A stretch of DNA of 64,000 nucleotides from Flavobacterium pokkalii. GTDB lineage: Bacteria; Bacteroidota; Bacteroidia; Flavobacteriales; Flavobacteriaceae. The stretch lies in the NCBI RefSeq assembly GCF_014596575.1, contig NZ_NASZ01000001.1, forward strand, positions 1 to 64,000, in the 5' to 3' direction. The translations under genes were made by a program, and so were the position numbers. Below, piece after piece: positions 37,593-45,792 of this stretch; within the stretch, counting starts at the first letter, position 1; every line of letters starts with the position of its first letter. Under the pieces are notes generated by a model. The model saw nothing but the letters and a program-made list of their open reading frames with translations. It searched no databases and was not told where the DNA came from.

Positions 37593-38606
37593 CTATTTCG
37601 CCCAGTCGTTAATCCAGTTACTTACGGTTTTGCACCAGTCGTCACCATCGTTCAAGCAAGGAACAGCGAGGAATTCTTCTCCCCCGTGTTCTTCAAATTC
37701 TTCTTTAGCACGCATGGCAATTTCTTCCAAAGTTTCTAAACAATCCGCCACAAAAGCCGGTGTTACTACCGCCAGTTTCTTAATCCCTTTTGCAGGCATT
37801 TTGTTGATTTCAACATCAGTATAAGGCTCTAACCATTTATCACCTGCTAAACGAGACTGAAAAGTAACGCTGTATTTTTCTTTTGGAATTCCTAAAGCTT
37901 CTGTTACTAATTTAGTCGTTTCATAACATTGGTGACGGTAACAAAATGCATGAGCCGGCGAAGGAGTATTACAACAAGAACCGTCTATCTTACAATGCGA
38001 TTTGGTAATATCTGTTTTGCGAATGTGACGCTCCGGCAATCCATGATACGAAAACAACAAATGGTCGTAATCGTATGCTGTCAATGAACTTTTAATCGAA
38101 TCGGCAAGGTTCTGAATATAATCGGGTTTGTTGTAAAAAGCAGGAACGGATGAAAATTTCATGTTTGGGAAATGCTTTTTGCGCACTTCTTCGGCTTTTT
38201 CTAAAACCGTAACCGTTGAGGACATCGCATGATGCGGGTACAATGGAAACAGCAATACTTCAGTCACTCCTTTATCGGCTAGTTCTTTTAAACCGGAATA
38301 AATATCCGGATTTCCATAACGCATCGATAAAGCAGCTGGAATACCTAATTGTGGTTTTACTTTTTCAAACATTCTTTTTGAAAGCACAATCAAAGGAGAA
38401 CCTTCTTCCCACCAAATTTTACTATAGGCTTCGGCTGAATCTTCCGGACGTTTTCTTAAAATAATACCGCGAACCAATAACGCTCTTAATAAAAACGGAA
38501 CGTCAATCACGTATTTATCCATCAAAAATTCATCTAAATACGGTTTTACATCTTTGGGAGTTGGGCTTTCAGGCGAACCTAAATTGATCAATAATGTACC
38601 TTTCAT
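37593..38606 (-). CDS. hemH: Ferrochelatase
   Basis: Inserts Fe2+ into protoporphyrin IX, the last step of the classical heme pathway. The protein is 337 residues from the chosen start MKGTLLINLGSPESP; an upstream in-frame ATG at 38639 lies beyond the likely promoter box and is rejected. Family features: SYHGLPERHIRKTD with the catalytic His, and LETLEEIAMRAKEEF with the conserved Glu. A cluster of five Cys residues follows the His motif (SHCKIDGSCCNT, HAFCYRHQC). It is followed by hemJ and preceded by an AraC regulator in the same orientation. Confidence 0.95.
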   Translation of the reverse strand: MKGTLLINLGSPESPTPKDVKPYLDEFLMDKYVIDVPFLLRALLVRGIILRKRPEDSAEAYSKIWWEEGSPLIVLSKRMFEKVKPQLGIPAALSMRYGNPDIYSGLKELADKGVTEVLLFPLYPHHAMSSTVTVLEKAEEVRKKHFPNMKFSSVPAFYNKPDYIQNLADSIKSSLTAYDYDHLLFSYHGLPERHIRKTDITKSHCKIDGSCCNTPSPAHAFCYRHQCYETTKLVTEALGIPKEKYSVTFQSRLAGDKWLEPYTDVEINKMPAKGIKKLAVVTPAFVADCLETLEEIAMRAKEEFEEHGGEEFLAVPCLNDGDDWCKTVSNWINDWAK

Positions 38607-38625
38607 TTTATTGTTTTTGTTGTCG

Positions 38626-38633
38626 CAAAAGTA
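38626..38633 (-). promoter_or_regulatory. -7 box (TACTTTTG) for hemH
   Basis: On the minus strand TACTTTTG fits TAnnTTTG and lies 20 nt before the hemH ATG (38606); it is downstream of the alternative ATG at 38639, which supports the shorter start. Confidence 0.45.
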
Positions 38634-38708
38634 AACCAAATCTGTGTTGGTATAAATTACTATTAACTATTTTTTATTTATTGTTGAATCTAAAAAATCA
38701 ATCTCCAA

Positions 38709-39575
38709 CTAAGCATTCGGATTGATAGACATCAAATATTTTTTGGGTGTAGTTCCAAATTTCTTTTTGAAAGCTGCAATAAAATGACTTCCGGTGCTGT
38801 AACCTATTTTTAAACCCACTTCGTTTACATTATAGGATCCACTATCAAGCAGTTTTCGGGCAAAATCCATTTTGTAATCAAACAAAAAGCCATAAACCGT
38901 ATCGCCATAAATTTGCTTGAAACCCATTTTGAGTTTTTTCAAATTGAGTCCAACCTGGTCAGCCAGTTCCGGTAATCCCGGCGGCTCAGCCATATTAGCA
39001 ATGATAATTTCTTTGGCTTTTTTAATTTTCAAAACGTTCTCTTCGTCAACCAAAAACGGACATTGTTCGGCATCAGGATCTTCATTTCGGTTGAAAAACA
39101 AGCTCAATAATTCGTAACCTTTGCCTTTGTAATACAAATTTTTTATCGAAGGATTCAAATTATAATGGAACATCTGATTCAAAACAATCGCCATCGACGG
39201 ACTGATATCGCTTTCGTTATAATACTTTTTATCCTGATTTTCTTTGCTCAAAAACGGAATGTGTTCGGCATCAGAAGTAAACAATCCGTGAAACTTTTTA
39301 ATAGAAACAAAAATGGAAATCAACCAGGATTTAGGTGCAATCTGAACATTCAGAGGCAGTTCTTTTTCGGTATTATAAAATAACAATGCTTTTTCTTCCT
39401 TGAGATTAAGCACGTAATTGCCCTGATTAAAAATATAGTTGGCACTACCTTTTAATCCGAAATGAAATTGAATTAAACCCAACTGAACCGGACGCTGAAA
39501 GGTTAAAACGGCATCGGTATTATTTTGAAAACGAATTAAAATAAAATCATCGTCAATTTTTATTTCTTCCTCCAT
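38709..39575 (-). CDS. AraC-family transcriptional regulator
   Basis: A 288-residue regulator with an N-terminal beta-rich sensing region and a C-terminal double helix-turn-helix (about 190-285). The first HTH is LPELADQVGLNLKKLKMGFK and the second runs NVNEVGLKIGYSTGSHFIAAF, ending in KKFGTTPKKYL. It lies directly upstream of hemH on the same strand and between the two heme-gene blocks, so control of heme or iron genes is a reasonable guess; similar PchR-type regulators respond to iron compounds. The ligand is unknown. Confidence 0.9.
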   Translation of the reverse strand: MEEEIKIDDDFILIRFQNNTDAVLTFQRPVQLGLIQFHFGLKGSANYIFNQGNYVLNLKEEKALLFYNTEKELPLNVQIAPKSWLISIFVSIKKFHGLFTSDAEHIPFLSKENQDKKYYNESDISPSMAIVLNQMFHYNLNPSIKNLYYKGKGYELLSLFFNRNEDPDAEQCPFLVDEENVLKIKKAKEIIIANMAEPPGLPELADQVGLNLKKLKMGFKQIYGDTVYGFLFDYKMDFARKLLDSGSYNVNEVGLKIGYSTGSHFIAAFKKKFGTTPKKYLMSINPNA

Positions 39576-39678
39576 TTTTCCTATTTACTTTGTTCCACTT
39601 TTGTTTTTTTGGTCTTTCAAAATTAAATCTTTTTGATGGTTTATTCTAAAATAAAAAAATCTTTGTTCTTTTCGTCTC

Positions 39679-40218
39679 CTATTTCAAAATTCCATTCAGC
39701 TGAATGTGGACGGCATTGGAAACTTTATTTTTTACTATTGCGGGAATATCAATGGCAAAATCACTGGCTTTTACTGAAAAATTGGAGACTATTTTAATTC
39801 CTGAATTGGATTGACTTATTTTAAGAACCGCCTGAATGGCTTGGGTTTTTCCGTGCAATTCTAATTTTCCGCTAACCCGATAATCCTTAGGTATCGAAGT
39901 CAAATTTTGAAGGTCAAAATTTTCAATATTACCTCTAAAAATCGCTTTTGGATATCGGTCACTCTCTATATAATTTTCATTAAAATGCTCTTCCATCAAC
40001 GCCACTTTAAACCGAAATCCTTTCATTAAAGCCAAACTGGCAATTTCGCCCGTTTTCGGGTTTAGAACTAAAGTTACCGTATTATTTGCTGCTTTTACTT
40101 CTTCAAATGAAGGCACCGAAGCTTCAAAAACGACGGTCGCCGTTTTACAAATCATTTTCTCCTGAGCAAAAGTCAAATTGGCTAACAACAAAACGCTTAT
40201 TAAAATAATTTTTTTCAT
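39679..40218 (-). CDS. YceI-family periplasmic lipocalin-like protein
   Basis: A 179-residue exported protein: signal peptide MKKIILISVLLLANLTFAQ, then a YceI-type barrel with KGFRFKVALMEEHFNENY and a region ending SNAVHIQLNGILK. YceI proteins bind isoprenoid or quinone-like lipids in an extended barrel. The start at 40218 is chosen because the signal peptide begins there; an upstream ATG at 40257 adds 13 polar residues. It follows the c-heme lipoprotein gene by 16 nt, so the two form an operon that looks redox-related. Confidence 0.85.
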   Translation of the reverse strand: MKKIILISVLLLANLTFAQEKMICKTATVVFEASVPSFEEVKAANNTVTLVLNPKTGEIASLALMKGFRFKVALMEEHFNENYIESDRYPKAIFRGNIENFDLQNLTSIPKDYRVSGKLELHGKTQAIQAVLKISQSNSGIKIVSNFSVKASDFAIDIPAIVKNKVSNAVHIQLNGILK

Positions 40219-40234
40219 GTTTTCTGTTTTTAAA

Positions 40235-40603
40235 TTACTCTTCGACAAATCCGTCATTTTTCCATTGCACTACAATATCAATCGTAGCTTGCGGTAATCT
40301 TGGCCCGCCTTGCGGCATCAACAAACTATTGCCGTTGTTAAGTGAAATTCGATCAATCAATCCCCGACTTTCAATAGCATTTTTCACCTGAGCATAAGTC
40401 GCTAATGACATTGGAGCGCCATTCGTTGGTGTTGCTCCGTGACAACGAATGCAATTATTATCCATAATCGGTTTTACATTTTGTTTATAAGTAACAACGC
40501 CTTCAATGGGCGGATTATCCATTAAAGTTTCCGGATTATCATTGGAACAAGCCATAAAAAAACAGGCAGATAACAGCAACATAAAAAGATTTTTTGTTTT
40601 CAT
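40235..40603 (-). CDS. c-type cytochrome-like lipoprotein
   Basis: A 122-residue lipoprotein: MKTKNLFMLLLSACFFMAC (Cys19), then one c-heme site, CIRCH at residues 51-55, in a context (QNVKPIMDNNCIRCHG) seen in many small Bacteroidota envelope cytochromes. The distal ligand may be the Met of SLLMPQGG. The start at 40603 gives the clean lipobox; ATG 40636 would add 11 residues. It is co-transcribed with the YceI gene and divergent from the OB-fold gene. Confidence 0.88.
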   Translation of the reverse strand: MKTKNLFMLLLSACFFMACSNDNPETLMDNPPIEGVVTYKQNVKPIMDNNCIRCHGATPTNGAPMSLATYAQVKNAIESRGLIDRISLNNGNSLLMPQGGPRLPQATIDIVVQWKNDGFVEE

Positions 40604-40758
40604 AACGATTGGTTTTTTGAGAATTAAACAAAACAAAGTCAGCTCGATAAATGATATACGACAAAAAAATCTTAGCGGTTTTTGAAACTTATAATTTTTG
40701 TCAAAACCAAATTCAGAATTCCCACGTACATATCAATAGGTTTCTAAAATGCAGCATC

Positions 40759-41151
40759 ATGAAGAAAAAATTACAATATGGAATCTTGATTTCCGCAGTA
40801 ACATTGGCTGTAATTCTTTATTGCTATGTCTATCAAAACCATAGAAATATTAGTCAGGAAAAAGCCGCTTACTCGATGAGTGTTCCGGAATTAGAAAAAG
40901 AATTTACTGCCAATGATAGTTTGGCACTGGCAAAATTTCTGGATCAAACGATACGAATAATGGCTACTATAACGGCCTTAGATCACCAAAACAACTTAAT
41001 GGTTTTGAATCATAAACTCTTAGCCATTTTTACCGACAGCATTCCTAAAAACATTAAAATCAATCAAAAAGTTACCGTCAAAGGTCGGTTTTTGGGCTAC
41101 GATGAATTAGTTGACGAATTTAAAATGGACCAATGTTCATTTGCTGATTAA
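40759..41151 (+). CDS. Membrane-anchored OB-fold (tRNA_anti-like) protein
   Basis: A 130-residue protein with one N-terminal membrane helix (about 8-26) and a C-terminal OB-like barrel: DQTIRIMATITALDHQNNLMV and INQKVTVKGRFLGYDE, ending MDQCSFAD. This resembles the tRNA_anti-like family (PF12869) of Bacteroidota envelope proteins; despite the name it is not known to bind tRNA. The start at 40759 begins a basic-plus-hydrophobic anchor; ATG 40651 would add 36 unconvincing residues. Next gene 17 nt downstream. Confidence 0.75.
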   Translation: MKKKLQYGILISAVTLAVILYCYVYQNHRNISQEKAAYSMSVPELEKEFTANDSLALAKFLDQTIRIMATITALDHQNNLMVLNHKLLAIFTDSIPKNIKINQKVTVKGRFLGYDELVDEFKMDQCSFAD

Positions 41152-41168
41152 CCAATAAAAAAACATTT

Positions 41169-42008
41169 ATGAAAAAGCTTATCTCCCTGTTATTGCTGAT
41201 TCCTTTAACAGCATTTTCCCAAAATGATTTACTAAACGGAATCGATTCTATTTCTTCAAAAGAAAGAGTCACTGCTGCCTTTAAAGCTTTGAAAATTGTC
41301 AATTTAGAATCGACCAAACTGGCCGCCAAAGGCGATTTGTATTTTATTGTAGCCCATCGGTTTGGTTCGGTAAAAGATGGTTTTGAAGGTTTCTTCGGAT
41401 TAGACAATGCAAACACCCAACTGAAATTTGTTTACGGACTAACGGAAAATGTAACCCTCAGCGCCGCCAGAAGCGAACTGGCTTATGATTTTTCGTCAAA
41501 ATATGCTTTGGCACATCAAATTAAAAATGGTTTCCCACTAAGCATTGTAGGATTTTCAAGTTTAGCCATTAACAATACACTAAAAGAAAGCTTGTATCCA
41601 AAACTAACTTTCGACAATCGATTGACTTATGTGCAACAATTATTGGTTTCCAGAAAATTTTCTGAAAAATTATCTTTCGAAATTGCCCCAACTCTTTTCC
41701 ATGAAAATTTTGTTGACAATCCGCAACAGGATAATACACAATATGCTATTGGATTTGGCGGACGCTACAAATTATCGAAACGCTGGTCACTCAATATAGA
41801 TTATGCAGCTCATTTGAACAGAGCTTCAAACTCTATTTATAAAAATCCATTGTCAATAGGTTTTGATTTAGAAACCGGAGGACACGTTTTCCAAATGCAT
41901 TTTACCAGTTCACAAGGCATTCAAGAAGCCGCTTTTCTGGGGCAAACTACGGGAGATTGGACAAGAGGCGATGTGTTTTTTGGATTCAATCTGCTGAGAG
42001 TTTTTTAG
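41169..42008 (+). CDS. DUF5777-like outer-membrane beta-barrel protein
   Basis: A 279-residue exported protein: signal peptide MKKLISLLLLIPLTAFSQ, then alternating amphipathic strands consistent with a barrel and a C-terminal strand ending FFGFNLLRVF. Early KGDLYFIVAHRFGSVKDGF and LKFVYGLTENVTLSAAR match what I know of DUF5777 proteins, which are often encoded beside YceI and small cytochrome genes. Function unknown; a redox-related envelope role is inferred from the neighbours. Confidence 0.8.
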   Translation: MKKLISLLLLIPLTAFSQNDLLNGIDSISSKERVTAAFKALKIVNLESTKLAAKGDLYFIVAHRFGSVKDGFEGFFGLDNANTQLKFVYGLTENVTLSAARSELAYDFSSKYALAHQIKNGFPLSIVGFSSLAINNTLKESLYPKLTFDNRLTYVQQLLVSRKFSEKLSFEIAPTLFHENFVDNPQQDNTQYAIGFGGRYKLSKRWSLNIDYAAHLNRASNSIYKNPLSIGFDLETGGHVFQMHFTSSQGIQEAAFLGQTTGDWTRGDVFFGFNLLRVF

Positions 42009-42135
42009 AATTTATCTGAATCAAAACCCGATTCGGTATTTAAAACAATTCTAAATTAATCTTTTTCGCATAAAAATTAAAACCAGAGCAAACTATAACT
42101 CGTAAATGATTTTTAAAACCTAAAAACTTTTAAAA

Positions 42136-42564
42136 ATGAAACCCATAATTAAAAAAGGACTTTTAATCATCGGAGGTATTTTGCTTTTATGCGTTGCAAT
42201 TTTGTTGTATCACGTGATAACGGTGAAACCTGCCGAATATGAAAATGCAAACATCCAGGTGAGTCGCATTGACTTTGAAAACAACATCGATGCCGCGCAG
42301 GCGAAACAAATTTGTACCGATTTAAGAAGCATCAAAGGCCTGACTTCTGATTCGATTATTGTAAAAAGAAACGTTGTGGTGTATTTCCACAATAACAAAA
42401 TGACCAATTCAGAAAAAGTATTCAACGAATTGATGCACAAAAGAGATTATAAAGCCAAACGCTTTATTGTTGATGCTAAACTGGCTAACAAAGCGGTTTG
42501 TCCAATGGATCAAAACAGCTTTAGTTACAAATTATTTAAAACCGTAAATCATTTTTTTAATTAA
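42136..42564 (+). CDS. Membrane-anchored HMA-like small protein
   Basis: A 142-residue protein with an N-terminal helix (about 8-26) and a soluble part that reads like a ferredoxin-like/HMA fold: QICTDLRSIKGLTSDSIIV, then VVVYFHNNKMTNSEKVFNEL and AKRFIVD. The CxxC metal motif of true HMA domains is absent, so metal binding is doubtful. It is 18 nt upstream of the globin-like lipoprotein gene, so the two are probably one transcript. Confidence 0.6.
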   Translation: MKPIIKKGLLIIGGILLLCVAILLYHVITVKPAEYENANIQVSRIDFENNIDAAQAKQICTDLRSIKGLTSDSIIVKRNVVVYFHNNKMTNSEKVFNELMHKRDYKAKRFIVDAKLANKAVCPMDQNSFSYKLFKTVNHFFN

Positions 42565-42582
42565 CCTTTAAATCCCATTATT

Positions 42583-43164
42583 ATGAAAAATTTTTCAAAA
42601 CTTACGCTTAGTGTATTGTTAATTGCATCGGCTGCATTAACCTCATGTAATGACGATGATGATCCGGAAGTAAAAGCTTCGATTTATGCCCGATTGGGGG
42701 GAACTACCATGGTTGCTGATCCTGATAATTCCGGTCAAATGATTGAACAAGGACGCTTATCTTACCGTAAAGTAATAAATTCTACTGTAGGGCTTATTGT
42801 AGCAGATGTCGAGGCGAATGCATCCGGAAATCTAGGAGCTCATTTTGCGCCACTTTTAACTGAAGTTGGTGCAGGAAACACTACTAATCTAGCCATATTA
42901 GTAGATAACTTAACCGACTTCTTCTCCTACAATACAGGTGGTACAAATTCCGTAAATATGTATTCGGGTTTAAGTATGGCCGATGCTCATGACCCGGCTA
43001 AAAATCCGCGTATGGGAACAAAATCTTCTAATGCGGATTACACCAAATTTGTAGGTTATGTAGGTGCAGCTGCTAACAAAAATGGCGTGGCTTCCAATAC
43101 AGAACTTTACACCGATATTGTTGCTGTATTAGAGTCATTAAGAACTCCAATAGTTCAAAAATAA
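42583..43164 (+). CDS. Lipoprotein resembling a truncated haemoglobin
   Basis: A 193-residue lipoprotein: MKNFSKLTLSVLLIASAALTSC (lipid Cys22), then an Asp run. The mature part follows the order of a group I truncated globin: SIYARLGGTTMV at the start, GNLGAHFAPLL in place of the usual DPxLxxFF, NTGGTNSVNMYSGLSMADAH giving the GG-x-Y-G-x-M-x-x-AH pattern with His136 as likely proximal heme ligand, then a final helix ending LRTPIV like the trHb LRxDVV. A 12-residue insertion after the His and extra residues near 46-60 make it atypical. Family assignment is by eye. It closes the module before hemA and is followed by a terminator. Confidence 0.65.
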   Translation: MKNFSKLTLSVLLIASAALTSCNDDDDPEVKASIYARLGGTTMVADPDNSGQMIEQGRLSYRKVINSTVGLIVADVEANASGNLGAHFAPLLTEVGAGNTTNLAILVDNLTDFFSYNTGGTNSVNMYSGLSMADAHDPAKNPRMGTKSSNADYTKFVGYVGAAANKNGVASNTELYTDIVAVLESLRTPIVQK

Positions 43165-43174
43165 TTCTTTTTGA

Positions 43175-43212
43175 AAATAAAAACGCTCCCGTAAAGGGTA
43201 GCGTTTTTATTT
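43175..43212 (+). terminator. Terminator after the globin-like lipoprotein gene
   Basis: AAATAAAAACGCT (43175-43187) pairs with AGCGTTTTTATTT (43200-43212), extended by CCC/GGG past a bulged T. The right arm supplies the T-rich tail. Confidence 0.8.
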
Positions 43213-43444
43213 AAATGCAATAGAAAAATACCTCAGCATAAATTGTTATATAATTTTACAATATACACTTCTCACTGTCATTTAATAACAATTTACCAGA
43301 ACCCTCAGCGATATTTTTTGCTTATATAAAAATAGTTAATTGCAATTAGTTATTTAGAATAAATCTACACAAATATTCTAAAAACAACTGTTTTTACTGA
43401 TTTTTCGAATAGAATCGATTTTATAATGACCATTTAAGACCAAA

Positions 43445-43461
43445 GTGTCTCTTAGCGACAC
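43445..43461. promoter_or_regulatory. Candidate operator upstream of hemA
   Basis: GTGTC (43445-43449) and GACAC (43457-43461) form an inverted repeat separated by 7 nt, 17 nt before the -33 element. The rest of the 324-nt stretch 43213-43536 is AT-rich without a visible gene. Confidence 0.4.
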
Positions 43462-43478
43462 AAAAAGAACTTACAGCG

Positions 43479-43510
43479 TTGTTTTTATAAAATAGTTAAT
43501 AATACTTTTG
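43479..43510 (+). promoter_or_regulatory. hemA promoter
   Basis: TTG (43479-43481) and TACTTTTG (43503-43510) are separated by 21 nt, matching the Bacteroidota -33/-7 pattern. The hemA ATG is 27 nt downstream of the box. Confidence 0.65.
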
Positions 43511-43536
43511 TAGAACTTTTTAAGGAAAGTATAATT

Positions 43537-44793
43537 ATGGAAAGTTTTAATATGTCCAGAAATACCACTTTTTACGCTTTAGGACTAAGTTATAAGAAAG
43601 CAGATGCAACGATTAGAGGAAAATTTAGCTTAGATGCCAAAGCTCAATCTATTCTGTTAACCCAGGCTGAAGCCGAAGGAATTGAAGCTTTAATTGTAAC
43701 TTCAACCTGTAACAGAACCGAAATCTATGGTTTTGCCAATCATCCTTATGAGCTTATCAAACTGCTTTGTGAAAACAGTAATGGTTCGGTTCAGGAATTT
43801 CAGGAAGTAGCCTACATCTATAAAAATCAGGAAGCGGTCAACCACATGTTTCGCGTAGGAACCGGATTAGACAGTCAGATTTTAGGTGATTTTGAAATCA
43901 TCAGCCAAATCAAAAATGCCTTTATTCAAAGTAAATCCTATGGTTTAGTAAACGCTTTCATGGAACGTTTAGTCAACTCGGTGATTCAGGCAAGCAAAAA
44001 AATCAAAACCGACACTGAAATTTCTTCCGGAGCAACCTCTGTTTCTTTTGCATCGGTTCAGTATATCATCAAAAATGTTGAGGATATTGCCAATAAAAAC
44101 ATCCTGCTTTTCGGAACAGGAAAAATTGGAAGAAACACCTGTGAAAATTTGGTAAAACATACCAAACACGAACAAATTACCTTAATCAACAGAACTAAAG
44201 ATAAGGCCGAAAAACTGGCTGAAAAACTGGATTTGGTAGTAAAAGATTATGCCGATTTACAATTAGAATTACAAAAAGCAGATGTTTTAGTTGTAGCTAC
44301 CGGCGCTCAAAATCCAACCGTGGACAAAGCAATTTTAAATCTGAAAAAACCTTTACTGATTTTAGATTTATCGATTCCTAAAAATGTCAATGAAAATGTT
44401 ACCGAAATTGAAGGAGTAACATTGATTCACATGGATCACTTATCACAAATAACCGATGAAACTTTGGAGAACAGAAAAAAACACATTCCTGCTGCCGAAG
44501 CCATCATCGAAGAAATAAAAGACGAATTCAAAATTTGGACAAAAGGTCGAAAATTTGCTCCAACCATTAATGCGTTGAAAGCGAAATTGAACGAAATTAA
44601 AAATTCAGAATTGGATTTTCAAAGTAAAAAAATTGCCGATTTCAACGAAGAACAAGCCGAAATCATCAGCAACAGAATCATTCAAAAAATCACGACTCAT
44701 TTTGCCAATCATCTCAAAGATGAAAACACCATGGTAGATGAAAGCATTGAATGGATTGAAAAAGTCTTTAAAATTGAAGCTGTAGTGAAATAA
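43537..44793 (+). CDS. hemA: Glutamyl-tRNA reductase
   Basis: Reduces glutamyl-tRNA to glutamate-1-semialdehyde, the committed step of C5-type heme synthesis. The protein is 418 residues. The nucleophile is Cys58 in TSTCNRTEIYGF; substrate-site DSQILGDFEIISQIK and NADPH-site FGTGKIGRNTCENL follow, and the C-terminal helical dimerisation domain is intact. ATG 43537 has AAGGAAAG seven nt upstream, an unusually good Shine-Dalgarno for this phylum; ATG 43552 is a possible alternative. It heads the run of hem genes and has its own promoter. Confidence 0.96.
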   Translation: MESFNMSRNTTFYALGLSYKKADATIRGKFSLDAKAQSILLTQAEAEGIEALIVTSTCNRTEIYGFANHPYELIKLLCENSNGSVQEFQEVAYIYKNQEAVNHMFRVGTGLDSQILGDFEIISQIKNAFIQSKSYGLVNAFMERLVNSVIQASKKIKTDTEISSGATSVSFASVQYIIKNVEDIANKNILLFGTGKIGRNTCENLVKHTKHEQITLINRTKDKAEKLAEKLDLVVKDYADLQLELQKADVLVVATGAQNPTVDKAILNLKKPLLILDLSIPKNVNENVTEIEGVTLIHMDHLSQITDETLENRKKHIPAAEAIIEEIKDEFKIWTKGRKFAPTINALKAKLNEIKNSELDFQSKKIADFNEEQAEIISNRIIQKITTHFANHLKDENTMVDESIEWIEKVFKIEAVVK

Positions 44794-44865
44794 TTTTTCA
44801 ACACAAATTACACCAATTTTCACAAATTTAACTAAGTCATAATTTAAGTTATGATGTAAAACAAA

Positions 44866-45792
44866 ATGGCAGAAAAAACAATACGTATAGGAACAAGAGA
44901 TAGCGAACTCGCTTTATGGCAGGCACATACTGTTCAAAAACAACTAAACGATTTAGGTTATAAAACCGAAATTGTTGCCGTAAAATCGCAAGGCGATATC
45001 ATTCTTGACAAACCCTTATACGAATTGGGAATCACCGGAATTTTCACCAAAACACTGGATATTGCGATGATTAACGGCGATGTGGATATTGCCGTTCATT
45101 CCATGAAAGATGTTCCTACTGCTCTGCCTACAGGAATTGTTCAGGGAGCTGTTTTAAAAAGAGCGAATACACTGGATATATTAGTTCACAAAGGAAATCT
45201 TGATTTTCTGGAAAGCAACGGAACAATTGCAACCGGAAGTTTGCGTCGTCAGGCACAATGGCTCAACAAATACCCTAATCATACCGTAGTGGATTTACGC
45301 GGAAACGTAAATACCCGAATGCAAAAACTACAGGACAACGACTGGAACGGAGCTGTTTTTGCAGCAGCGGGATTGGAAAGAATCAATTTAAAACCGGGCG
45401 ATTATATAGACTTAGACTGGATGATTCCGGCGCCTGCTCAGGGTGCAATGCTGGTTGTTGCTATGGCAAATAATGATTATACTCTCGATGCTGTTTCGCA
45501 ATTAAATGATATCGAAACAGAAGTTTGTACTTATATCGAACGCCAATTTTTAAGAACTTTAGAAGGTGGTTGTACCGCTCCTATTGGTGCTTTGGCAAAA
45601 TACAATGAAATCGAAGACACCATTCATTTTGACGGCGTCTTATTTTCATTAGACGGAAAACAAAAGATTGAAATCAACAAAGTGGTTGATATTTCCGAAT
45701 GGAAAAAATTAGGATTTCATTCGGCAAAAGAAATCCTGGATAATGGTGGAAACGAATTAATGGCAACAATCAAAGCAACATTGAAAAAGTAA
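44866..45792 (+). CDS. hemC: Porphobilinogen deaminase (hydroxymethylbilane synthase)
   Basis: Joins four porphobilinogens into hydroxymethylbilane. It is 308 residues, normal length. The dipyrromethane cofactor is expected on Cys236 in LEGGCTAPIGA; IRIGTRDSELALWQA, HSMKDVPT and TGSLRRQAQ are family signatures. It lies 72 nt after hemA, and its stop overlaps the hemD start by one base (TAATG), implying coupled translation. Confidence 0.96.
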   Translation: MAEKTIRIGTRDSELALWQAHTVQKQLNDLGYKTEIVAVKSQGDIILDKPLYELGITGIFTKTLDIAMINGDVDIAVHSMKDVPTALPTGIVQGAVLKRANTLDILVHKGNLDFLESNGTIATGSLRRQAQWLNKYPNHTVVDLRGNVNTRMQKLQDNDWNGAVFAAAGLERINLKPGDYIDLDWMIPAPAQGAMLVVAMANNDYTLDAVSQLNDIETEVCTYIERQFLRTLEGGCTAPIGALAKYNEIEDTIHFDGVLFSLDGKQKIEINKVVDISEWKKLGFHSAKEILDNGGNELMATIKATLKK

